Assembly (NCBI RefSeq): GCF_030704535.1
Contig: NC_081823.1
Location: 7,074,501 to 7,138,500 of the forward strand
Direction of reading: 5' to 3'
From: Vitis vinifera
Lineage: Eukaryota > Streptophyta > Magnoliopsida > Vitales > Vitaceae
Length of the DNA stretch: 64,000 nt
Positions 35,401 to 45,349 of this stretch are shown piece by piece. A program made the position numbers and the translations under genes. The notes beneath the pieces were generated by a model that was given only the letters and a program-made list of their open reading frames with translations, made no database searches and was not told the DNA's origin. The number at the start of each line of letters is the position of its first letter. Positions within the stretch are counted from its first letter, which is position 1.

Positions 35401-38400
35401 GTTATTATTTATTACAATAGCAATAGATTTCCTATATATGAAACCATTTGGTGTTTAATAAAATTTTAATAAAATTTTAAAAAATATTTGAATATTATTT
35501 TTAGCAATATATATAGTAAAAATATTTTTTTAATAAAAAAAGTCATGCTTTTCGCTAAAAGTTAAATTCATCATACCATCTTATTTACTTATCCACCTAT
35601 TTTATATTTTTTAAAAAATAAAAAGTTTCAAATAAAATGATAGAATTTTTTTTTCAATATGACACCCCTAACTTTATTTCTTATTTATTTATTTAGTTTA
35701 CTTTCTTCATTATCTTTATCTTTATTTTATTTAAAATAAAAATGAAAAAAGAGGTGAAGATGACGAAAATGAGTGGAAAAGAAAAAAAGATAATATATTA
35801 GAAATATGATTAGAGTTTTTAATTGTGGATATGGGATGTCCGAAGAAAATGTATTTCAATAATTTTATAAAAAATTTATGATAAAAAAAACCCGAATATG
35901 TAAAAAGATTGGATGAATGGATGGAAGATTTCTCCATCATCCAACTAAATCCAAATGCAAAGACAAAAATTATTCCAAACGAGCAAGAGGGAAAAGAAAT
36001 TCGAAAAATATGAATTTTCAATTTTGTCGGGAAAAAGCATCATTTTATTTCTTGACGTGGTCCAAACAATGGACGGCAGAGATGAACCTTAGAGGTCAGA
36101 TGAGAGTCATGAGACTCAGTCCACATGAGGGGATGACCAGAATATCCACAATCTACCGCAGCAACATGGAATAATCCCCTCAAAGATTCCGAATCTGGCA
36201 GCTTTTGTCTGAATCTGAAATGTTTCTCGAGGGAGCCACAAAATAATAGATCGCTGCCGTCCAATTACAACGGGCAAACACACAGACCACGTGTTCATTT
36301 TCAGGACAAGACATTTCAGTGGCTCCCACGTGGCTACCCCTATTCTAGTTCACATATCACAGGGAAAGTTCCCATCGGCATGGGAGCCGATTCTTGCTAG
36401 CCAAACACTCCTCTTCTAAAAAAGAGATTTTTTTTGGCATTATAATAAGGAAATTTCCTAATAATGTCCGGATTCTTTCCTCCGTCTTTGTATGAATCAT
36501 CAAAGCCTTGGGCCCCACAATCGTATTATTTTCGTGGAGACACCATCGTCTCACAACATCCTCCTTTATTACACAATAAAATAATAATATTTTATTTCTG
36601 TCAGGTCTTTTTTTGCAAATTTTTAAGAAATTTAATTATTTTCTCACTGAAAGATATTGGGATGCCATCTTTAAATAATTGGTAGGTCTATTAATTAATA
36701 TGAACGTGACAATATTAAATAAATAAATAATTAAATAAATATAAAATAAGAAATACCCATGAGATACTGCCACCTGTATAAGCAATCCATTATTTTCTTA
36801 AGTCATTGGAAGTTGTGCACACATGTTTCCGAGTCTTGCACTTTCTCCAAATTTAATTAATTTTGTCGCCATTTCTAAGCTCCCATGTGAACCCCGCAGG
36901 GTTTTAAATTAGCAAATAAGTAAAAGACAAAATTTAGTTTGTATTTTTAAATTTAATTTATTATTTGATATAATTTAATTGGATGATTATTGAGGATGTT
37001 TAAGTAATGGATTAGCCCAACATACGTGCCCAAATGAAATTTTTGGACATTTTAACACTCGATCAAGGTAGATCACCCGAAATACCAACCAACTAGATGC
37101 CATGAATAAATCAATCATATATTTCTCGTAAAATAATCAAGCAGTTGTTACATGTAATAAATAATTGATTATTATTAATCATCAATGATTGAGTATTACG
37201 TGTTAAAATCATGATAAACGGGTGATCATGACATATCGATCAATCTACATTTTAAAATAAATTTTGATATTAAAGCTAACTTAGTCATTAAAGTGCTCTG
37301 TTCAAACAATAATTTAAACACATCTTTTTACAGGTTCGAATCCATCTAACATGGAAAGAGTGAAAAGGCTGCCCTAAAGAGAATTGTTGACAATGGTCAA
37401 CCAATTATAGTAAAATTTGTTGTTCTAATTTCATATTGGAATAATTTTTTTTCTTAAACTTGAATAAAAAAATAATTAGGTGCTAAAATTAATTTAATTT
37501 ATTACTTTAAATATATTTTTTTTTTTTGGCCTTTTTCAATACTTTCCACCGACCAAACACGACCTAACGCATTATGGGTAGATTTGAAAATGAGATTTAA
37601 CCATGGCCCGAAAGATTCCAACTTGGGAAGAGAATATACACGTATAAAAAATGGGAGAAATGATAAGAGGGGTTAGTAGGAGGTCAGCCTCAATATAACA
37701 GAATGCAGGTCCTGTCTTAATCAGGGTCCATTTTCTTTACTAAAAAAAGTTAAAAAGCTTAAGTGTTCACTATACGTGTCAGCATGTTAGGGTTATTATG
37801 GATAAGTGTGATATAAGTCACATGTACAATTTGATGTCATACGTCTTACTTGCCTTAATTTCATTTACATTCCCAATTTCATATTATTACCCTATTAAAT
37901 ATAAATATATTTTGAGTATCAAATTTTTCCATTAAAAGGAACGTCTACCTAATTACCTAATTTTTTTTATTTAAAACCATTTTAAAAAAATAAATTTTAT
38001 AAATAAAATACATTTATAAGAATACTAACGAATGAAAATAATTAGTATCGATGAAATTAATTATATTTTAATTATATTTATTTATTTATTTATTTATGAT
38101 TTGTCTCATTTATTTGTATCCGAACCCGACGTTATACATTTATACATATATTAAATGGTTTATTTTCAATGTATACGTTCAGTGATCCAAATTATGGTTT
38201 ATCAAATTGAATTAAGATCCGATCAGAGCATTATTTTCTTGACCGGGAATAAAGTTCACACACCTTCCATGATAAGCGCGTGGAATAAGTTATTTTCCAT
38301 ATATATATATATATAAATGACAATGAAAATAATGTAGTGGGTGTTGGCATTTTCTTAGCCCCGGACCGGGAGCCATACGCCATATGGTGGTCCCCGGAGG

Positions 38401-38600
38401 GACCAGTAGACAAATTGGTGGTACGGGCTAAAAGAATTATTCAGAGACACCCATCCACCTACATCCAAACACACCCCTTTCTCTTTTTCTCTCTCTATCA
38501 ATAATTGTATTTGATATTCAGGAGCACCAAGGCCACTCAACCAAACAGGAGTGGAGGAGGCTCAACCACAAGTTCACAACCACACCCCTAAAACCCACAT
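32461..38600. other. Gene-poor region
   Basis: About 6 kb without a supportable gene. Slightly less AT-rich islands lie at 33310-33700 and 36060-36560. The latter has ACGTG words near 36290 and 36330, but neither island shows exon structure. Short direct duplications occur, for example AAAGTGTGGTGC at 34538 and 34559. A MITE-like repeat lies at 32571-32865. Confidence 0.45.
32571..32865. mobile_element. MITE-like repeat ('GTTATGTTTG' family)
   Basis: Starts GGTTATGTTTGTTCTCAAAA and ends TTTTTCAGGAATGAAACATAA, an imperfect inverted pair. The same layout is seen at 41736 and 59041. No open frame. Confidence 0.5.
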
Positions 38601-38623
38601 ATCTCCTCAACACGCCCCCCATC

Positions 38624-38630
38624 TATATAA
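38624..38630 (+). promoter_or_regulatory. TATA box of the GGP/VTC2 gene
   Basis: TATATAA in the context CATCTATATAAGTCACC. It would place transcription start near 38655 and give a leader of about 600 bases, long enough to hold the uORF. Confidence 0.75.
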
Positions 38631-38906
38631 GTCACCTACCTGCTCTTCAAATCCCCGCACACACAAAAGCCTCTCAAGTCCAACAGATAGGCCGCCTTCT
38701 TCCTCATTTCACTGCAGCTAGCTTCCTATTTTTCTTCTTCCAAAATCCAGGGATTTCAAGAGAAGAGAAAGAGAAATAAGGGTTCTGCGGGTTGTGGGTC
38801 GGTGTGTTTTGTGGTTTTCTATATAGGGTTTCTAAGGAGGGAGGGATTTTGATTTGGGTTGTGACGGTGGTGGGGTAAAACCCTTGTTCGACGAGTTGTA
38901 GACATC

Positions 38907-39086
38907 ACGGCTATACAAAGAATTCCGCCGCCTCTCATACATGTCCGGGCGGTACGACGCAAGGGTTGTGTAATTGAGAGCAACCCTTCGCCGCACGGCG
39001 GGCGTGGCGCTTTGCCTTCAGAAGGCGGTAGTCCCTCTGATCTGCTCTTCCTCGCCGGCGGTGGTTCCAACGCTTTCCTCTGCTAG
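38907..39086 (+). CDS. Conserved non-AUG upstream ORF of GGP/VTC2
   Basis: 59 codons from an in-frame ACG to TAG at 39084-39086, inside the leader of the ascorbate gene. The peptide has the strongly conserved plant GGP uORF wording: IQRIPPPLIHVRAVRRKG, then SNPSPHGGRGALPSEGG and SDLLFLAGGG. Published work on GGP (Laing and colleagues) describes an ACG-started uORF of about 60-65 codons that represses translation when ascorbate is high, which fits this length. The frame stays open back to 38865 (KTLVRRVVDI), just after a TGA at 38862-38864. The earlier ACG at 38864-38866 is in another frame and stops after four codons. Codon use is GC-rich, unlike the surroundings. The start codon is inferred; the peptide is clear. 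Confidence 0.85.
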   Translation, partial: TAIQRIPPPLIHVRAVRRKGCVIESNPSPHGGRGALPSEGGSPSDLLFLAGGGSNAFLC

Positions 39087-39128
39087 TTTAGGCTTATATT
39101 CTGCATAATATAGCTACTGTCTTTAGGA

Positions 39129-39232
39129 TTAGATCAACCAATCCGTATCGAACACTCGATCTCTCGCTTTAGCCATTTCTTTAGATCAATCAATCCGTAT
39201 CGAACAATCGATCTCTCGCTTTAGCCATTTCT
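39129..39232 (+). repeat. 52-base tandem duplication in the GGP leader
   Basis: Units 39129-39180 and 39181-39232 differ at two positions. They lie between the uORF stop and the main ATG and add no AUG codon, so they lengthen the reinitiation distance to 174 bases. Confidence 0.93.
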
Positions 39233-39260
39233 TTAGGTTGGTGTTTGAGTTCTTGAAAAA

Positions 39261-41248
39261 ATGAATACGCTGAGGATTAAGAGGGTACCCACCGTGGTTT
39301 CGAATTACCAGAAGGAGGATTCAGACGATGGTGCTCGTCAGGTTGGTGGTTGCGGCCGCAATTGCCTCAAGCAGTGCTGCATTCAAGGTATTTGTTGAAT
39401 TTCTTTTCTGGTTTTTTTTTTTTTTTTTTGGTGATCTATGTTATTTCTTGACGTGGGCTTGAATTTGCTTAATTGGGGTTTAAACAGGAGCAAAACTCCC
39501 TCTTTATGCCTACAAGAAGGTGAAGGACGTTGTTAACGAGAAAGCTTCGAGCGGTGATGAAAACAAAGAGCAGCCTGTGCCCTTCCTTGACTCTCTCGTT
39601 CTTGGAGAGGTAAGAGAAAAAGGGGAATTGAAGAAAAAATCTATGTTTTCCTTTCTTTTCCCTTCTTTTCTTTCTGGAATTCGATCAATTATGGACTGAA
39701 ATTGTTTTGCTCATGTCTCAGTGGGAGGATCGTATGCAGAAAGGGCTCTTTCGATATGATGTCACTGCTTGCGAAACCAAGGTCAGATATTGATTCTGTT
39801 CATCTTTAGTTTCTTTCCTAGTTCGTTGACAAATTGGGTTTTGGGTTTTTCATTGTGGCTGCCAACTGGGGTTGTGGGTTTCTCTCAATTTGTTTGTTAA
39901 TTCCTGACCAGGTGATTCCGGGTGAGTATGGGTTCATTGCCCAGCTGAATGAGGGCCGCCACCTGAAGAAGAGGCCCACTGAGTTCCGTGTGGATAAAGT
40001 CCTCCAGCCCTTTGATGGGAACAAATTCAACTTCACTAAAGTTGGGCAAGAGGAGGTGCTCTTCCAGTTTGAACCAAGCAATGATGAGGAACCTGAGTTC
40101 ATCCCCAATGCTCCCATTGATGTCGAAAATTCTACAAGCGTTGTTGCCATCAATGTATGCATCCACTTCTGTTCTTCATGTTCTTGGAGAGTAATGAGTA
40201 TCAGGTCTTAATAACACTGTTTCTGTTGTCAATGATTAACAGGTTAGTCCTATTGAATATGGGCATGTGCTTCTAATCCCAAGGATTTTCGAGTGCTTGC
40301 CGCAGAGGATCGACCGCGAAAGCTTTTTGCTTGCCCTTGACATGGCTGTGGAAGCAGGAAATCCATATTTCCGGTTGGGTTACAACAGCTTGGGTGCATT
40401 TGCTACCATCAACCACCTTCACTTTCAGGTTTCTTTCCACCTCACCTTTGAACTGCAATCATTGTACTATAAAATTGGCTCCATTGGTTAATGAAATATG
40501 AATTCCATAACTTTCATGGTAACAGGCTTATTACTTGGCCACACCCTTTCCCATTGAGAAGGCTCCAACTAGGAAAATAACCACTGCAGGCAATGGGGTG
40601 AAGATCTTTGAGCTGTTAAAATATCCTGTTAGAGGTCTTGTCTTTGAGGGTGGAGACACTCTGCAAGATTTAGCGAACACTGTGGCCGATTCCTGCATTT
40701 GCCTTCAGGATAACAACATACCTTTCAATGTTCTCATTGCTGATGCTGGGAAACGTATCTTTCTCTTTGCACAGGTAAAATTTCAGATCGTAGGCTACAC
40801 TGGTATGGCCAACTTTGCTGCATTTGGGTTTCTAATTTTAGATTTAACTCATCTCCTTTTCTTATTGAATAAACAGTGTTATGCTGAGAAACAAGCTCTT
40901 GGGGAAGTGAATCAGGAGCTTCTGGACACCCAAGTGAACCCAGCTGTCTGGGAGGTTAGTGGACATATTGTGCTGAAAAGGAAGGAGGACTATGAGGGGG
41001 CATCTGAGCAGAATGCTTGGAGGCTTCTTGCTGAGGTCTCTCTCTCTGAAGAGAGGTTCCAAGAAGTGAATGCTCTTATCTTTGAAGCCATTGCCTGTGG
41101 AGATGATGAAAAAGGAAATCTCACCGAGGACATGATTGAGGAGCCAGATGTCACACCTCCATCTCATGAAGATGCAGGTGCCATCAACAATAGCTCCTAC
41201 CCTGCTGCCATGGTGGCTGGAAAGCAAGAATGCCTAGTTCAGCAGTAA
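39261..41248 (+). CDS. VTC2: GDP-L-galactose phosphorylase (ascorbate biosynthesis)
   Basis: Seven exons: 39261-39387, 39488-39609, 39722-39781, 39912-40154, 40243-40428, 40526-40774 and 40877-41248. They encode 452 residues, the usual length. The enzyme converts GDP-L-galactose and phosphate to L-galactose-1-phosphate and GDP. This is the first committed and rate-controlling step of the plant L-galactose route to vitamin C. It belongs to the HIT superfamily: the histidine motif reads NHLHFQ at residues 241-246, spanning the end of exon 5, with the family's surrounding wording (SPIEYGHVLLIPR, FRLGYNSLGAFATINHLHFQ, LLKYPVRGLVFEGG). The N-terminus has the conserved Cys-rich CGRNCLKQCC. All splice phases fit and no defects are seen. 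It could equally be named VTC5, its close paralogue. Control by the uORF in the leader is expected. Confidence 0.97.
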
Positions 41249-41355
41249 GAGTTGGGCTTTTGAAGAACAGATGAATGGTGTTTGTGTTTCTGAGTCAGGT
41301 ATCGGTGGTTTGGCATGGATGTTTCCGTGTGTCTGTGGTTTCTAGTAATTGCTTA

Positions 41356-41493
41356 AATAAAGCAGACTGGGTTTTGCACTGTTGTTGAAGTTGTGCCTGG
41401 TTTCTCTGCGTATTTGCTTTATGACCTATTGTTTATACGTGTCTCATGGGTCTGTAAAATTCTATGCTGTACTTTCTGTGATGATTGAATAAA
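41356..41493 (+). terminator. Polyadenylation signals of GGP
   Basis: AATAAA words at 41356-41361 and 41488-41493, about 110 and 240 bases after the stop, each in a T/G-rich setting usual for plant 3' ends. Confidence 0.6.
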
Positions 41494-41735
41494 TTTCTGT
41501 TCTTCGGTTTCTAAATGCTTGCGACTTATTTCTTCTAAGGGTAAAAGAACTATGGTTCTGATGTTGTGTCACTGATGAGTTCTATCAGAGATTTTATTCT
41601 TTGCTCTCTGATGCTCATTTATTTGGAGGATAATGCCTTGGTTCAGTTTCTGCCATTGTTTGAAGATTGCCATCTGCTATCTCGCAACAAATGGCAGAAG
41701 TTCAAGCTGATGTGAGCCTGTGGATGATATATTAG

Positions 41736-42003
41736 AGGTATGTTTGGTTTCTTGGAAAATTTGGGGGAAAATATAAAGAAAATTGAGGGAAGACTTCAAG
41801 TTAATAAATTATTTTAATATATTATTTCAAACTTATTTTACTTATTTAAAATTTTTATATAAATTTTAAATAATAAAAAATACATAAATTTATAAGTAAT
41901 TTTAATTTTATTTGATTCTCTTTACTATATTTTATATTAGGATCACTAGAAAATTATTTTTTTATTTTTTATTTTTAATATTTTTTGGGAACCAAATATA
42001 GTC
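41736..42003. mobile_element. MITE-like repeat ('GTTATGTTTG' family)
   Basis: Starts AGGTATGTTTGGTTTCTTGG and ends TTTTTTGGGAACCAAATATAG, an inverted pair of about 14 bases with mismatches. 268 bases, no frame. Same family as 59041. Confidence 0.6.
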
Positions 42004-42461
42004 TTTTGTGGAAGATTAGTTACTGACCATTGATTGATCAGCACCCAACTTCTTTGAACTCTAATAATGTATGCTATTCGAGATGATGGTTCCCTTGATC
42101 TTAAGAAATGTAGCCCTACAAAAGATGACCCACCATCTGGCTTCTGGGTTTAGAGGTTCACCTCTAAGATCCATTTCATGATGACTCCAGATCACCAAGA
42201 GAGGGCACTTTAATTAACCTTCAAAGTTAGATATATAATGCAGAAAATAGTTTCCTCACACCGTTACACTTGCTTTCATCATGCGTGTGTTAAAGCGAAA
42301 GGCCCCTCCCAAACACAAAGCAAAGAAAGCTCCCTCATCACGTAAATAGTAATTACCCCCCCACACCATGCCCACCACCCACCATGTAAGAAAAACATGA
42401 ACACACCTTAAGCTTCTCCTGAGATTAAGTCCTCCACATAACCCACCCCTTTATGCATATC

Positions 42462-42472
42462 TATATATATAA
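42462..42472 (+). promoter_or_regulatory. TATA box of the STIG1-like gene
   Basis: TATATATATAA, about 45-50 bases before the preferred ATG. It argues against the nearer ATG at 42491, which would lie at the transcription start itself. Confidence 0.6.
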
Positions 42473-42514
42473 TTGCAAGCAGCTCTGCCAATGCTGCTAA
42501 TGCATCTTGAAACG

Positions 42515-43096
42515 ATGCGACTACTTGACACCCGATTCGCCATTTCAATCCTACAATTACTTCTACTACTGGTTGTGATTGTGGGAGCGGACCCAACACC
42601 AAAAGTTGTTCAAAAAAATGGCACTAAGAGGTCATTGTCGTCGCCATGGCTGAGGAGGGTGATCAACCCAAGAGCCGCAGGGTGCTGGAACAGGCCATGG
42701 ATATGCAATGAAGGGCAGTTCCCACCAAGAATCAAGAAGCTGTGCTGTAGAAACCAGTGTGTGGATGTCACCTCCGATGTTTACAATTGTGGCTTGTGTG
42801 GGATCAGGTGTCCATTTACTTGGCAATGCTGCCGAGGCATCTGCATTAATACTAATATAAATCCATTTCATTGTGGCAAGTGTGAGCACAAATGCCCCTT
42901 TGGGAGCTTCTGTGTATATGGAATGTGTGGATATGCTCAGCCACTGCCCCCATTTCCTTTTCCTCCTAAACCACCAAAGCCCCCGTTCCCCCCCAAGCCA
43001 TTCCCACCAAAGCCCCCGTTCCCCCCTAAGCCATTCCCACCTAAGCCATTCCCACCTCATCCTCCGAAGGGTGTGCAGGCGCCTACAATGGCTTGA
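42515..43096 (+). CDS. STIG1-like secreted Cys-rich protein with proline-rich tail
   Basis: Single exon. The start was set at the ATG of MRLLDTRF, 193 residues, because a TATA box lies 45 bases upstream; ATGs at 42491 and 42500 in the same frame remain possible. A Leu-rich signal peptide (ILQLLLLLVVIVGA) is followed by a basic segment. Then comes the STIG1 domain with its Cys spacing: CCRNQCVDV, NCGLCGIRC, CCRGICINT, HCGKCEHKCPFGSFC, YGMCGYA. STIG1 proteins are small secreted peptides of stigma and other tissues; in tomato one binds a pollen receptor kinase and promotes pollen-tube growth. The last about 50 residues are repeats of PFPPKP/KPPFPPKP, as in cell-wall proline-rich proteins, which typical STIG1 proteins lack. 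The role is therefore likely in the wall or apoplast. No defects. Confidence 0.9.
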   Translation: MRLLDTRFAISILQLLLLLVVIVGADPTPKVVQKNGTKRSLSSPWLRRVINPRAAGCWNRPWICNEGQFPPRIKKLCCRNQCVDVTSDVYNCGLCGIRCPFTWQCCRGICINTNINPFHCGKCEHKCPFGSFCVYGMCGYAQPLPPFPFPPKPPKPPFPPKPFPPKPPFPPKPFPPKPFPPHPPKGVQAPTMA

Positions 43097-45349
43097 AGTT
43101 AATTTTCTGTCTCATTTTGTGCCATGTGAACGTCTCTGTGCGTGTGCATGGGCATGCATGGATGATGGGTGAAGGGTTGGTGTTGATTTTCTGTTGTTTG
43201 GCAAAAGTATGGTGCAAGGGGAGACTCGTATGGTTGATATAGTTTCATATTTGTAACCATCTTCTTATGAGTTTATGGCATGCAATTTTATTTGATGACC
43301 GACTCTTCATAAATGATAATATTTCCTCTGTTTTATATCCAGTTTTTGTTGGACAACGTAATTTCTTTGGCTTAGAAAATGAGTCAGTTGTCTCAAAGAA
43401 TTAAACATGAATGCTTCATATCACTGTATAACGCATTCAACATCGAATATGCAAATTCTTATACTCTTGGGCACGTTCCTCTTTGGAGTTGGGATGAGAT
43501 CCACATTAGGAGTTCTAGCAGGCCTGAGACCAGACTCAAAATTTTATTCTCAGCCCAGGCCCCATCTGAGGAGTGGGCCAAGATGGCCTTAGCAAGGAAT
43601 TTTTTATAAGAGTACGACAGTTTAAAAAAACAATTCCTAAACTCCTATTGTGGAAATAATAATTTCAAATCTATCATAATTTTTGTCAACTAGGAAAGAT
43701 AAGGTCATTTCCTTTTAAAATTGTCTATTTGAAAAATTATTTGAGTATAAAAAATCGTATTTTGAAAATATGATTTCTAAAATTCATTCTTAAAAAAAAT
43801 TACACACTAAAATTATCTTTTGAAGAGACGAGTTCTTCAGAAGAAAAAAAAAAAAAAACTAAATTATTTGGGAGAAATAGTCTTTTCACAATTTTCTCCC
43901 AAAAAATAAAATAAAATTTAATTAATGATATATTTTTTTAATAATATAATTATTATAAATATATTTATAAAATTAATTAATTTTAGTTACTAAATTTAAT
44001 ATATAAAAAATTATAATTATTGAGATATTTATCAACAATAATATTTATAAAAATTATAAATTATGTTTAATATTTAGATATTGATTTTTGTGATTATTTA
44101 TTTGTTGATGGTTCAATGAACAAGGTTATTGGTTTTTTGCATTCACACTAATAATTGATTTTTTTATCATGATTGAAACTTTATTAATTGTTAGAATATT
44201 TGTTGGTTTTTTAGTATTTGTATGAACAATATTATTAGTTTTCTTATAATCATGATAGTAGGTAACTTAGATTCTTTAATATTAAAAACATTTAATAATT
44301 AAGGATTGACTTGGTGTTTATATTTATGACATCATGTATTTGAATTTTAAGTCTTTTATTTGAATATATAGTTTTTGAAAAGATGATTTCTTAATTTTTA
44401 TTTATTCTTTTTTATTTGATCAATTTTCTTGAAACCTATAACATTAAAAATTGAAAATAGATAAAAAAATTTATATAACAAAATATTTCCTCAATTTTTT
44501 CTTAATAAAAAATAGTTAATCATTTCTAATTTTAAGTGTATTAAATTATTTTTAAAGAAATGTTTTATTATTTTTTCAAATTACTTTAGTTGTTTATCAT
44601 TTATAATTACTAAATAAAATATTTTAATATACAAATGATTATTATTTCTTTTTGAATTGATTAATACTTAAAAAATTATATCTCTTAATGTTGAAAATTT
44701 TATTGAAAATTAATTTTTTGAATAATAAATTAATTTATTTTTTTATATTTAATTCTTTTTATAGTTAAATTTTAAATTAAAGATTAATATTTTTAATTTT
44801 AAAATTTATATAATAAAATTAATTTAAAAATTAAAATAAAACAAAATTATTTATTTTATAAATAATTATTTAATAAATTAATAACAAATTTGTTTTTTAT
44901 AAATACATTTTTCACATAAAATTGATAATAATTGTTTTTAATTACAAAGCAAAAGAAACAAAAAAATATTAGATAAATATTATTTATCTTATAAATAAAA
45001 AACAATATCAAAAGTAAATTAATTTTATTAGTTATAATTAATTGAATTAATTTAAAGAAAAAATTAAAAATTAAAAAAAAAAAGTAGATTTAAGAATAAA
45101 TTAATTATTTTTATTTATAACTTAAAATTATTTTGGACTTTAAATTATATTATTAAATACCTAATTTATTTAACAACTTAAATTAAGTTATTAAATCAAA
45201 TTTAATCTTGGTTAACCAACCCCCCACAGAATCATACCGTGATGTGTTTCTAAACCATACGCGGCCACACCCATTGGCCAAATAAACCTTAACGATTCTC
45301 AGTTCTCACTCTAGGGTTTTCTGCTCACTCTTTTCAAACTGAAAACCAG
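43097..45349. other. AT-rich intergenic region
   Basis: The first about 500 bases are the STIG1-gene 3' flank. From 43620 to 45200 the DNA is extremely AT-rich and low-complexity, without exons. The last about 130 bases are the MOCS3 promoter and leader; no clear TATA box is seen. Confidence 0.5.

Noticed and set aside
38819..39070. 83-codon minus-strand frame opposite the GGP leader
   Set aside because: It is the shadow of the GC-rich, strongly conserved uORF on the plus strand.
39818..40166. Frames on both strands over GGP exon 4
   Set aside because: The exon's real frame explains them; the minus frames have no domains.
42632..43060. 142-codon minus-strand Trp/Arg-rich frame
   Set aside because: Antisense of the proline-rich STIG1-like gene; its composition reflects the reverse of Pro/Lys codons.
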